NCBI GenBank assembly: GCA_018003315.1
Contig: JAGNEJ010000001.1
Span: forward strand, 124,001-188,000
Source: Verrucomicrobiales bacterium
Lineage (GTDB): Bacteria > Verrucomicrobiota > Verrucomicrobiia > Verrucomicrobiales > V1-33
Direction: 5' to 3'
DNA: 64,000 nucleotides
Below the pieces are notes generated by a model. The model ran no database searches. It was not told the origin of the DNA and worked only from the letters and a program-made list of their open reading frames with translations. The translations under genes and the position numbers were made by a program. This document shows, piece by piece, positions 34,656 through 44,804 of the stretch (the first letter of the stretch is position 1; the number at the start of each line of letters is the position of its first letter).

Positions 34656-37600
34656 TTAGTGCGAGGCTGGCGACTCCAGCTCGATGGAGCGGGCGGCGGC
34701 TTTTCTGCCGAAGGTGTAAAACACCGTGGGCGTCACTCCCAGGCCCAGCAGGGTGCTGGTGACGAGCCCGCCCACGATCACCACCGCCACGGGATGGAGG
34801 ATTTCCTTGCCCGGCTGGTCTGCCGCCAGCAGCAAGGGAACCAGCCCGATCCCGGCGGAAAGTGCAGTCATCAGCACGGGAACCAGCCGTTCCTTGGTGC
34901 CCCGGATCACCATGGCTTTGGTGAAACCTTCGCCTTCATGCTGCATGAGGTGGAGATAGTGGCTAATGAGCATGATGCTGTTCCGGGCGGCGACGCCAGC
35001 CACCGCGATGAATCCGACCAGCGTGGCAATGCTGATGTTGTTGATCTGTTGCCGGGTGAGGAGCAGCCCGCCGATCAATGCCAGGGGAATGTCACACAGG
35101 ACCTGCAGGGAGAAGAAGGTGGAGCGGAAATACCCGAAGAGCAGAAATGCGATGACCACCAGCACCACGCCGCTGAGTATGGCAATGCGCTGCGAAGCCT
35201 CGCGCTGCGCAACAAATTCACCCTCATAGCTCACGAAATAGCCCTCTGGAAATTTCACCTTGGCGGTCACCAATTCCTGGAGCTGGCGGACGCTTTCGCC
35301 GACATTGCGCGACGTGGGCTTGATGGCCACCACGTAGCGGCGCTGGCCGTTTTCGCGGTTGATCACGTTCGGTCCCTTGGCCTCGCGGACATCCGCCACC
35401 AGCGACACCGCCACGCGCCGCCCCGCTTCATTTTCCACGGGCAGGGTGCTGATTTTTTCCGGTGAATCCCGCCATTCATGCGGCAGCCGCATCACCAGAT
35501 TCAGGCTGCGCTGGCCATCCCGGAGTTCCGCCAGATGTTCCCCGCCGATGAGCTTGGAAAGCTGCTCGTTGAGGTGGCCGGGCGCAATGCCATAGGCCCT
35601 GGCCTGGTCACGATCGGCTTCGATGCGCAATTGGGGAATGGTGGACTGCTGGTCGAGTTTGGCGTCTTCGAAGCCGGGAATGGTTTTTGCAAGGCTTTGG
35701 ATTTGCGCCCCCAGTTCGGTTAATTTTCCCAGGTCAGGACCGAAAATCTTGATCGCCACCGGCGCTGCGACGCCGCTGAGCATGTGGCCGATCCGGTCCG
35801 CCAGCGGACCCGTCAGGGCGCTGAAGGTCCCGGGGACCATCCGGACTTTCTGGCGGATCTCCTCCAGAATTTCCTTGCGGCTGCGGGCCTTTCCTCCGGA
35901 CGTGTCGGTGGCGGTCTGAAAATCCACGTCAAATTCCGCGGTGGAAACTGGCACGACATGGTCGCCGCGTTCCGCCCGCCCGATGCGGCGGCCCACCTGC
36001 TTCACTTCCGGGACGGAGAGAATCTGCCGTTCCACCACGTCGCTGATTTGATTCATTTCATCCAGCGAGGTGCCGGGCGCGGAAGTGGTGGAGACCAGGG
36101 CGGTTTCCTCACGGAAAGCGGGGAGGAAGTCTTTCCCCATTTCTCCGTAGAGACTGAATGCGGCGGCGGCAAGAATGCCAACCAGGGCCAGCAGCGCCAG
36201 CGGCTGGTTCAAGCCGAAGCGCAAGACCAGGTGCTCCAGCATCCACTTCATGCCCCGCGTCAGTCGTCCGTCCTTGTGGGCGTGCCCCTGCTTGGGCCGC
36301 AGCAGGAAGGAGCAGAGAACGGGGATGGCGGCCAGGGAAACCACAAACGAGGCGATCATCGAGATGATCGTCGCGATGGCGATGGGACCGAACAGCCGAC
36401 CTTCCACTCCGGTGAGCCCGAGCAGCGGAAGGAATACCAGGATGATCAGCAGCGTGGCATAAAGAATGGAGTTGCGCACCTCACCCGAGGCGCGGGCGAT
36501 CACCTGGAGCCGCGGATGGGGTGCGTCCAGAGCCGCGTTTTCATTGAGCCGCCGGAAGACGTTTTCCACGTCCACGATGGCATCGTCCACCACCATTCCG
36601 ATGGCGACGGCCAGGCCGCCCAGGGTCATGCTGTTCACGCTGATGTCCAACCACTGGAAAGTCAGCAGGGTGATGGAGAAGCTCAACGGCATGGCCATGA
36701 GCGTGATGAAGGTGGTGCGGAAGTTCAGCAGGAACAGAAAGATGACGATGGTGACCATGATGGCTCCGTCCCGGATCGCCTCCTTCAGGTTGTCCATGGC
36801 GTGGTCGATGAAGTCCTTCTGCTGGAAGAGCATCCGGGGCTCCACGCCTTCCGGCAGCGTGGCCTGGAGTTCCTTCAGGGCGGCCTTGATTTGTTCGGTC
36901 AGCTTCGAGGTGTCGAATCCCGGCGCTTTGGTCACGGACATGATGACACCGGGCGTTTGCAGGATTTCGCCGCTGGCGGTCCGCAATCCGATCCCCGCGT
37001 CACCCCGCATGGGTTCGATCCCCCACTCGACTTTTGCCACATCCCCGATGGAAACCGGACGGTCATTGACGATTTTGATGACCGTGCTGGCAATTTCCGA
37101 AAGATCGGTGGTCATGGACAGGTTGCGCACCATGATTTCGGTGGAACCGGCATCGATGAAACCGCCCGTTGTGGTGCTGGCGGATTCCCGAGCGGCCTCC
37201 TCCAGCTCATCGTGCGAAACCCCCAGCGCCTGCATGCGCAGCGGGTCGGGCTGAATTTCCACCTGCTTGATGCCTCCGCCCATGTTGAGGATTTCCGCGA
37301 TGCCCGGAATGGTCTGCAGCCGTCGGCGCACGGTCCAGTCGGCCAGGGAGCGGATTTCCCGCGGCGGAAGTTTCTCATCCCTGCTGGAGATGCCCACCAG
37401 GAGGATTTCCCCCATGAGCGACGCCACCGGCGTCATGAAGGGCTGCACGCCTTCCGGAAGCTGTTCGCGGACGCCCTGCATCCGTTCCTGGACCATGGTG
37501 CGGGCCTTGTAAATGTCCGTCCCCCAGGCAAACTCGGCGAAGACCAGCGAGAGGGCGATGTCGGAATTCGACCGCAGCCGGGTCAGTCCGCCCACGCCCA

Positions 37601-37820
37601 TCAGGGAGCTTTCGATCTGCTGCGTCACCCGGGTTTCCACTTCCTCCGGTGCCAGCCCCGGCGCTTCTGTCAGGATAATGACCGTCGGCTTGGTCAGGTC
37701 AGGCAGGACTTCCACCGGCAGGCTTTGCACCGCCCGATACCCCAGGAACAGCAGCAGCAGGGAAATGCCCACCACCAGTGTCCGGTTCGCCAGCGACCAT
37801 TTGATCAGCTTGTTCAGCAT
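34656..37820 (-). CDS. Heavy-metal efflux RND transporter (CusA/CzcA family)
   Basis: 1054 residues, the normal RND length. The N-terminus (WSLANRTLVVGISLLLLFLG) is the first membrane helix, followed by a periplasmic porter domain (VETRVTQQIESSLMGVGGLT), a helix bundle near 360-510 with GGLAVAIGMVVDDAIVDVEN (about residue 400-416), and the second half (EREASQ-type periplasmic loop, then IAILSGVVLVVIAFLLFGYF). The helix-4 motif resembles the HME-RND group but matches neither textbook CzcA (DFGxIVDGAV) nor CusA (AIGAMVDAAI), so the metal cannot be assigned. It works with the adaptor at 37824-39053 and the outer-membrane factor at 39079-40278; the stop of the adaptor is followed at 3 bases by this start. 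Confidence 0.93.
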   Translation of the reverse strand: MLNKLIKWSLANRTLVVGISLLLLFLGYRAVQSLPVEVLPDLTKPTVIILTEAPGLAPEEVETRVTQQIESSLMGVGGLTRLRSNSDIALSLVFAEFAWGTDIYKARTMVQERMQGVREQLPEGVQPFMTPVASLMGEILLVGISSRDEKLPPREIRSLADWTVRRRLQTIPGIAEILNMGGGIKQVEIQPDPLRMQALGVSHDELEEAARESASTTTGGFIDAGSTEIMVRNLSMTTDLSEIASTVIKIVNDRPVSIGDVAKVEWGIEPMRGDAGIGLRTASGEILQTPGVIMSVTKAPGFDTSKLTEQIKAALKELQATLPEGVEPRMLFQQKDFIDHAMDNLKEAIRDGAIMVTIVIFLFLLNFRTTFITLMAMPLSFSITLLTFQWLDISVNSMTLGGLAVAIGMVVDDAIVDVENVFRRLNENAALDAPHPRLQVIARASGEVRNSILYATLLIILVFLPLLGLTGVEGRLFGPIAIATIISMIASFVVSLAAIPVLCSFLLRPKQGHAHKDGRLTRGMKWMLEHLVLRFGLNQPLALLALVGILAAAAFSLYGEMGKDFLPAFREETALVSTTSAPGTSLDEMNQISDVVERQILSVPEVKQVGRRIGRAERGDHVVPVSTAEFDVDFQTATDTSGGKARSRKEILEEIRQKVRMVPGTFSALTGPLADRIGHMLSGVAAPVAIKIFGPDLGKLTELGAQIQSLAKTIPGFEDAKLDQQSTIPQLRIEADRDQARAYGIAPGHLNEQLSKLIGGEHLAELRDGQRSLNLVMRLPHEWRDSPEKISTLPVENEAGRRVAVSLVADVREAKGPNVINRENGQRRYVVAIKPTSRNVGESVRQLQELVTAKVKFPEGYFVSYEGEFVAQREASQRIAILSGVVLVVIAFLLFGYFRSTFFSLQVLCDIPLALIGGLLLTRQQINNISIATLVGFIAVAGVAARNSIMLISHYLHLMQHEGEGFTKAMVIRGTKERLVPVLMTALSAGIGLVPLLLAADQPGKEILHPVAVVIVGGLVTSTLLGLGVTPTVFYTFGRKAAARSIELESPASH

Positions 37821-37823
37821 GGG

Positions 37824-39053
37824 TCAGGAAATTTGAGGTTTGACGCCGGCGTCCCCCGCATCGGTTCCGGACTTCCTGCGGAAGACCAGGGAAAGCACCA
37901 GCAAGAGGCCCAGGACGCCGCTGGTCAGCTTCCAGAGCCTGCCGCCGCCGGACTCGTGTTCGTGCTCATGGTCGTGGGCGCCGCCGGCCGCGGCTTTTTC
38001 CGCTTCCCGGTTTTTTTTCTGCTCAGGAGTCATCTCGGATCCGTCCTCGTTGTGCTCGTGGCCGTGTGCCGCATCCAGCGCCGCTTTGAGCGACATGGTT
38101 CCGCCTCCGGCAAACGCCAGAGAATAGGCTCCCTGCACGACGATGCTGTCTCCCAGCAGCAGGCCGCTTTGAATCTCCGCAAAGCGGTCGTTCACCTGCC
38201 CCACCACCACGGGCGTCTTCACGAATCCATACAGGATTTCCGTGTCAGGGAGATCCTTGTCGGCCTTCAGCTTCTTTTCACGGGCATCCAGCATCCCCAA
38301 ATCCTCCGCATACACATAGCGGTTCGCGGAGTCGCCCTGCACCGCGGAACGCGGCACCACCATGACCCCTTCCCGCTGGCTGAGTACGATGGAAAACTCC
38401 GCCCTCATGCCGGGCCGGATGGTCAATTGAGGATTGGGCAGCTTGAAAATGGCGTCGATGGTTCCGCTTTCCCGGTCGGCTTCCGTTCCGAAACGCAGCA
38501 ATTCCCCGTCGAATTTTTCGTTTGGCAGGGCGGAGATTCGGATGTGGGCGGTGGCTCCGGGTTTGATTCCCCCCGCGAGATGCTCCGGCACATGGGCGAT
38601 GGCATGGACCTCGCTGAGGTCGGTGACTTCCATCAGCACCGTTTCGGGCTCCAATGGTTCGCCCAGCGCCACGGCAGCCTTGGTGACGATTCCAACTCCT
38701 GGAGAGAGCAAGGAAACAATGGGCGGCGGATCGCCAGGCTGGCGGCTTTCCAGGCGCGCCACTTCCTGGCCTGCCTGCACGGTGTCGCCCAGTGCAGCTT
38801 TGAGTTCCACGATGCGCCCAGGGATGCGGCTGCTCACTCCGCTGCGTTTCCCCGGAATCGCCTCCACCCGCCCCAGCGAGAAGATCGTTTCCTCAAATTC
38901 GGTCTCTTCGACCTCCATGGTCTCGATCCGCAGGTTTTTCACTCCGGTGGCATCGAGAATCACCGTGCTGGAGGCCCGCTTGTCATCGGCGGACCGGACG
39001 GCTGACGCCAGCAGCAGCAGGCAGGAAAGGGTGTAGTTACAGGTTTTGTGCAT
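37824..39053 (-). CDS. RND efflux periplasmic adaptor with a C-terminal membrane anchor
   Basis: The start at 39053 (MHKTCNYTLSCLLLLASAVR) gives a signal peptide and 409 residues. Adaptor landmarks: the lipoyl/barrel-sandwich half SGVSSRIPGRIVELKAALGD, a short hairpin, and beta-barrel segments such as AHVPEHLAGGIKPGATAHIR and LTIRPGMRAEFSIVL. The last 80 residues are unusual: His/Glu-rich stretches (HGHEHNEDGSE and GGAHDHEHEHE) and then a hydrophobic helix (LTSGVLGLLLVLSLVFRRK). The protein may therefore be anchored through its C-terminus with a metal-binding patch at the membrane face. It lies between the outer-membrane factor and pump genes. Confidence 0.9.
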   Translation of the reverse strand: MHKTCNYTLSCLLLLASAVRSADDKRASSTVILDATGVKNLRIETMEVEETEFEETIFSLGRVEAIPGKRSGVSSRIPGRIVELKAALGDTVQAGQEVARLESRQPGDPPPIVSLLSPGVGIVTKAAVALGEPLEPETVLMEVTDLSEVHAIAHVPEHLAGGIKPGATAHIRISALPNEKFDGELLRFGTEADRESGTIDAIFKLPNPQLTIRPGMRAEFSIVLSQREGVMVVPRSAVQGDSANRYVYAEDLGMLDAREKKLKADKDLPDTEILYGFVKTPVVVGQVNDRFAEIQSGLLLGDSIVVQGAYSLAFAGGGTMSLKAALDAAHGHEHNEDGSEMTPEQKKNREAEKAAAGGAHDHEHEHESGGGRLWKLTSGVLGLLLVLSLVFRRKSGTDAGDAGVKPQIS

Positions 39054-39078
39054 GGAAAATAGATGGCTGAAATTTTTG

Positions 39079-40278
39079 CTAGTTGCCCAGAGCGGCCTCG
39101 CTGCGGACGCGGGCCAGGTGGAAATCACGCAGGGCATTGAGCCGTGCCGTTTGCAGGGAAAGCCGCCGGTCGCGGATCCGCAGCACTTCGGTCAGAGTGG
39201 ACTGCCCGGCCCCGTAGGATTTGCGGTAGCGCTCCTCGAGCGCTGCGGTTTTGGGCAGGAGGTCGTCGCTCTGCCGCAGGATCGAGGCGCTGATTTCCAT
39301 CTCCCTTTGCGCCGCAGCCGCTTCATTGCGGATCCGCAGCGCCAGGGCACCGGCTTCTTTTTCCGCCCGCTGGGCGGCTGCCCTGGCCGACTGGATGTTC
39401 CCTTCGTTCTGATTCCACAGCGGCAGCGGCAGGGAAAATTTGAGCCCGATGAACGTGTCTGCCTCCAGGCCGTCGGGCGCGTCCTCCATCCGCTCCACCT
39501 CGGCGGCCAGACCAATGGAGAGGTCTTCCCATTTCCCGGCCTGCGCCAGCTTCACAGCCTGGCTGGCCGCTTCTGCTTTCGCGGTGGCCATTTGATAATC
39601 CGGACGCTTTTCCAGTCTGGGTTCCTGCCGGCCGGTTGATTTCACCTCCGGAAGTTCTCCGGAAATTTCCAGCGTTCTGCCGGAATTCATTCCCAGCAGG
39701 GGGCGCAGTTCTCCAGTCAGCGCGGCGATTTCGGCATCCGTCTGCAGCAAACCCAATTCCAGTTGGGCTGCTTCCAATTCCACCTGACCCGCTTCCAGCG
39801 TGGACCCTTCGCCGGCCGCCGCGAGTTTCGTCACCAGGGTGGCGATTTCCTTTCCGTTCGTGATTTGTTTTTGTTCCAGCACCCTGCGGGCCTGCAGCGC
39901 CAGGATTTTCACGGCCAGCGTCCTGACATCCGTGGAGATTTTCCGCTCCGCCTCGCGCACTTCCGCCTCCGCTGCGGCAAGTTCCGCACGGGAAACCGCC
40001 TTCTCCAGGCGCAGCCGGCTGGTCAGGGGAAGTTTCTGCATGACACCGATGCCTGCGGACATTTCGCGGCCGCGCACATTGGGTTTCCATTCGGTTTCAA
40101 CTTCGGGATTGGCATACCGCCCGGCCTGCAGCAGGCGTCCCTGCGCCTCGGCGATGGTCATCCGGGCGGCCTCCAGGTCGGCATTGTGACGCAGGGCATG
40201 CGCCGTCACCGTCTGGAGCGTGAGAACCTCCGCAGCAGCGGGAAGGGTTAGGGAAAGGAGGCAAAGAAGTCGGTACAT
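39079..40278 (-). CDS. TolC-family outer-membrane efflux protein
   Basis: 399 residues with a signal peptide (MYRLLCLLSLTLPAAAEVLT). The chain is the two-repeat alpha-barrel/beta-barrel of the outer-membrane efflux proteins: HALRHNADLEAARMTIAEAQ in the first repeat and RPDYQMATAKAEAASQAVKL in the second, with coiled-coil-rich Ala/Glu/Gln helices throughout and FSLPLPLWNQNEGNI as the second equatorial strand. It forms the exit duct for the RND complex, corresponding to CusC/CzcC. The next gene, the adaptor, starts 25 bases downstream. Confidence 0.93.
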   Translation of the reverse strand: MYRLLCLLSLTLPAAAEVLTLQTVTAHALRHNADLEAARMTIAEAQGRLLQAGRYANPEVETEWKPNVRGREMSAGIGVMQKLPLTSRLRLEKAVSRAELAAAEAEVREAERKISTDVRTLAVKILALQARRVLEQKQITNGKEIATLVTKLAAAGEGSTLEAGQVELEAAQLELGLLQTDAEIAALTGELRPLLGMNSGRTLEISGELPEVKSTGRQEPRLEKRPDYQMATAKAEAASQAVKLAQAGKWEDLSIGLAAEVERMEDAPDGLEADTFIGLKFSLPLPLWNQNEGNIQSARAAAQRAEKEAGALALRIRNEAAAAQREMEISASILRQSDDLLPKTAALEERYRKSYGAGQSTLTEVLRIRDRRLSLQTARLNALRDFHLARVRSEAALGN

Positions 40279-40415
40279 GAAGGCAAGCGGGAAAGGAGTG
40301 AAGGGAGCCGTGGCACAGGAACTGACGCCACGGGTGAAACGGCAGGGCGGGTCGTCCTGGACACGGCACGGCCATGCGGCGGCGTGAGCGCGTCAAAACG
40401 GACCGGGCATTCCCG

Positions 40416-40838
40416 TCAAATCAGCAGGACCAGCGTCCTGGCCACGACCACTCCCGTGGGGGGCGGACTTCGCTCCGGCAGCCATCCACGCAGCACCGGC
40501 AACGGTTTCAACACCAGATGCGCCTCGTGGAGTTCCATTCCTCCGCTCCACGGCCCCACCGCCTCCAGCAGGATCGGAACCGCCGTGGAGGCTGTTTCGC
40601 TGCGCATCGATTTCGCATCGTCGCGCAGTTCCTTGTGGTGGTGGCCATTTCCTTTCTGTGTGTCGTCAGAATGGCCCTGTCCGGGATGGCAGTGGCTGGA
40701 TTCGCAATCACTCCCGACCGCCAGGCTCCCGCCCGGCTGGCATTCGCAAAGATAGCCGGCGTGAACTCCAAAAAGCTGCAATGCCAGCACGGCCACGATG
40801 GTGGCCAGGGCGATCACTTGCTTTGAGAAACGAAACAT
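40416..40838 (-). CDS. Exported Cys/His-rich protein heading the efflux operon
   Basis: 140 residues. An N-terminal hydrophobic signal (QVIALATIVAVLALQLFGVH) is followed by a ligand-dense segment: CECQPGG, SDCESSHCHPGQGHSDD and GNGHHHKELRDD. The rest (EAVGPWSGGMELHEAHLVLK) is non-repetitive, and the protein ends in a short hydrophobic VVVARTLVLLI. Small exported proteins of this kind, sometimes resembling DUF2946, precede metal-efflux genes. It probably binds the same metal the pump exports. It precedes the outer-membrane factor by 137 bases. Confidence 0.7.
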   Translation of the reverse strand: MFRFSKQVIALATIVAVLALQLFGVHAGYLCECQPGGSLAVGSDCESSHCHPGQGHSDDTQKGNGHHHKELRDDAKSMRSETASTAVPILLEAVGPWSGGMELHEAHLVLKPLPVLRGWLPERSPPPTGVVVARTLVLLI

Positions 40839-40999
40839 CAGTGATAGAGACTAGGTTCCAGCCCGCCATATTCAAATAAAAAATGCGCAAGCCCGCGGTG
40901 TGCATCCAGAAACGGAGCACGGACCGATTCCGACGGATCTCCTTTCCGGCAGTTTCAGTGCACCCTCACACCAGCGGCCGACGCGCCGTGCGGGTGACG

Positions 41000-42349
41000 T
41001 TAGGGAGTGCTGATGGCGAGGCGGAGAAACCGTCGGGAAGCGGGCCCCGCGAGGGGTTCGGGATGCACGACGGTAACGGCAATGACCTCTCCGGCGGGGA
41101 GTTCCTGCACGCCGGTTCCGGCCAGGAGCGGGACGGTGGCGGCACCGTTGGTGCTGGCGGCGAGGCTTGTCCATGGACCGGCGGGACTGTCCGCAGCCTG
41201 CACCGCGAGGGTGATGTCCGCACGTCCAGGCACGCGCTGGAAGCGCAAACCGAAGCGGCCGCCCCGCACCGTGGCAGCAGGCGCGGTGAAGGATGCTGCC
41301 ACGGCGGGTTCGGTGCCGGCGGCGTATTCTGTCAGGTTGTCCGCGCCATCGTGGTCGGGATCAAAACCCGCTGCCTGCTGTGCGCCGGGCACTGCGCGGT
41401 GGGTGATCCAACCGGCATAATCCGCCTGCGGCCCGCTGGCGATGCTGTTGAGCGCGAGGTGCTGGGCGAAAAAGCGTGCCTGCCGCGTGATGAGCAGATC
41501 TCCGTCCACGCTGAAGGCCGGATCGGTGAGCGCGGGAATGGTGTCGTGCCCGACGCCTGGCAGGGGGTGGAATTCCGTGCCAATGCCCAATTCGGTCAGG
41601 GTGTCGTGCATCGCAGCCGCCTCGACAATGGGCACCGCTCCGTCCGCCGTGCCGTGGATGATGAACAGCGGCGCACCTCCCGGCTGCACGTAGGTCTGCG
41701 CAGGCGGGGCCATGGCGCCGGCATGCATGGCTCCGGCCCTCGCGGGCAGGGTGCCAAATCCCATTTCGTCGCTGCAGTAAAGCGCGTTGTTCATGGTGAC
41801 ATTTCCGCTGGAAGTTCCAGCCATGACAATGCGCGAAGGGTCCACGCCATACGCTGCGGCGTGGTCGCGGATGAAGGCCAGCGCCATCATCACGTCGCTG
41901 AACTGGCAGCCCGCGGCATCCACCATCGACGGGCCGGGAAACCCGATGCGCGAAATCCCCGCTTCCAGTTCGGCCAGAAAGGCCGCGCCCAGGTCCAGAG
42001 TGGGTGGCGGATTGTCCAGATGACGGGAACGCGGGGCCATGCTGAACACCACATAGCCGCGTTTCGCCCAGCGCTGACAGGTGGCGGCATCGAAATACTG
42101 GCCGCTGAAGGAGCCGCCCGGACACCCGAGAAATGCAGGCCGCACCGCGGGCACACCCTCGCCGGACGGCACATACACGCGCAGCATCAGATCGCGCACC
42201 CCGCCGGCGACCGGCGCATCCTCCCGAAAAACGACCTCCGGCAACTGCGCATAGCCGAACTGTTCATCGATGAACAATTCGCCGACGGGAGAAGCGCCGC
42301 CTGCGAACGTGACGGCGTGGAACAGGATCAGGGCCGGAAGCGGTTTCAT
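41000..42349 (-). CDS. Exported alpha/beta hydrolase with a C-terminal surface module
   Basis: The start at 42349 (MKPLPALILFHAVTFAGGAS) gives a signal peptide and 449 residues. The hydrolase fold (about 45-310) has an oxyanion-region GCPGGSFSGQYFD, nucleophile elbow IVMAGTSSGNVTM, an acid in IIHGTADGAVPIVEA and a His in LPGVGHDTIPAL. The remaining 120 residues start with a calcium-type repeat FDPDHDGADNLTEYAAGTEP and end in a beta module (FLRLAISTP), a tail also seen on the two giant proteins. It is likely a secreted esterase or deacetylase; the substrate is unknown. It is the third gene of the ECF/FecR operon, 50 bases after the FecR stop. Confidence 0.85.
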   Translation of the reverse strand: MKPLPALILFHAVTFAGGASPVGELFIDEQFGYAQLPEVVFREDAPVAGGVRDLMLRVYVPSGEGVPAVRPAFLGCPGGSFSGQYFDAATCQRWAKRGYVVFSMAPRSRHLDNPPPTLDLGAAFLAELEAGISRIGFPGPSMVDAAGCQFSDVMMALAFIRDHAAAYGVDPSRIVMAGTSSGNVTMNNALYCSDEMGFGTLPARAGAMHAGAMAPPAQTYVQPGGAPLFIIHGTADGAVPIVEAAAMHDTLTELGIGTEFHPLPGVGHDTIPALTDPAFSVDGDLLITRQARFFAQHLALNSIASGPQADYAGWITHRAVPGAQQAAGFDPDHDGADNLTEYAAGTEPAVAASFTAPAATVRGGRFGLRFQRVPGRADITLAVQAADSPAGPWTSLAASTNGAATVPLLAGTGVQELPAGEVIAVTVVHPEPLAGPASRRFLRLAISTP

Positions 42350-42399
42350 GGGAAGCTGCAGTTGGAGTTTGCGAGTGCCCGGGGCCGGGCGGGGAATTG

Positions 42400-43646
42400 T
42401 CAGGGCAGCGGCGTCGCTGCCAGCACATACATGATGGGCGGAGGCTCCGGACCATCGCGTGCCGGTCCCAGCGTGATGGAGCCGCCCTGCGGCATGACGC
42501 GGTCCCACACGGCGAGGACGACCGTGCGGCGCACCGCGGGATCGGGACTGGCCAGGCGCAGGGTATTTCCGGTGCGGCGGAACTGTTCCGTGAGCCAGGC
42601 AGGGGGAGGCGAGGATGCTTCGAAGAGCACATGCAGGACCGCTGGACGGGCCAGTGCGACTTCCAGTTGGAAATGCCGGCTTTTTCGCGCGCCGCGGAAG
42701 GTTCGCACCAGATCCGCACCGGCAAGCGAGAGCGGCACCTCCCGCAGCACAAATGGCAGCTCGACAAACGCCTCTGCTCCCTCCGCCAGTCCGCCCTGGG
42801 TGATTTGATAGGAAAACGGCTCCTCCGCCCGCTCGGCATCATCGGTGACGGAGCGAAACGCGCAGCCCTCCGGCGGGGCGGAGGTGCTCCATTCCGCCCG
42901 GCGGCGGCTGGTGACGACGTTTTGAATGCGGCGGCGTCCGTCTGCCTTGCTCACCCGCACCGCCTGGCCGCGGGTCAGGGTTTCCACCGGCGCATCTTCG
43001 TGCAGCTCCACCGCGCCGCTGAAAACGACCACATCGGTGTGTCCGCCGTCCGCCGCTTCCACTCCAAAGACCGTACCCAGATCCACGACGCGCGTCTGCG
43101 GCGTGGCGATGGTGAATCCTTTGCCCCGTGCGCCCACATCCGCCGTTACCTTGCCGGAAATCAGCCGCACGGACATCGCGCTTTCGATCTCCAGATTCGC
43201 CGGTGCGCTCACATCCAGCAGCACGCCATTTTCCAGCCGCAGGGTGATCTGGCCGGAATGCAGCGCAAAATGCCCCAGCTCACGTACCGCTCCCGGCAGC
43301 CACTCCCCGCCCGCATGGTTTGCAGCCACCACTTCCACCTTCGTACCCTGCGGGTGGCCGGAGCGGCCGTGCGGCCACAGCGCCAGCACCGCCGCACTCA
43401 CCGCCAGCACCGCCGCTGCCGCCCAGGCCCAGCGGCCACTCCAACGGCCCTGCCGCGGATGCGCCACATCCAGCGCCACCCGCTGCAGCCGCCGCCGCTC
43501 CAGCGCGCGGCGCAAATCCGCATGGAGTGCGGCACGCGACGCCAGCCAGATGGCCGCTTCCGGGTTCCGCTCCAGAAGGGCGCTCACCGACGCGGCATCC
43601 GCATCGCCGTCGAGCCACCGGTCCAGAAGCATTCGGTCGGCATCGT

Positions 43647-43650
<4 letters not shown>
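42400..43650 (-). CDS. FecR-like anti-sigma/sigma-regulator protein
   Basis: 416 residues. An N-terminal cytoplasmic part (DRMLLDRWLDGDADAASVSA, then FecR N-terminal-like helices) is followed by one membrane helix (WAWAAAAVLAVSAAVLALWP, about 74-93) and the FecR periplasmic domain (GQITLRLENGVLLDVSAPAN, VRLISGKVTADVGARGKGFT, VVDLGTVFGVEA). The region beyond about 235 is not the LamG domain that often follows in this phylum and I do not recognise it. Its start overlaps the stop of the ECF sigma gene (ATGA), so the pair is translationally coupled. Confidence 0.9.
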
Positions 43651-44770
<1,120 letters not shown>

Positions 44771-44804
44771 CTTGCGTTGCGTTGCCTGCCCCGTTCACTG
44801 CCTC

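Noticed and set aside
35784-39005. Long open frame opposite the RND pump and adaptor genes
   Set aside because: Antisense shadow of well-supported efflux genes; composition is His/Gln/Arg-rich with no family motif.
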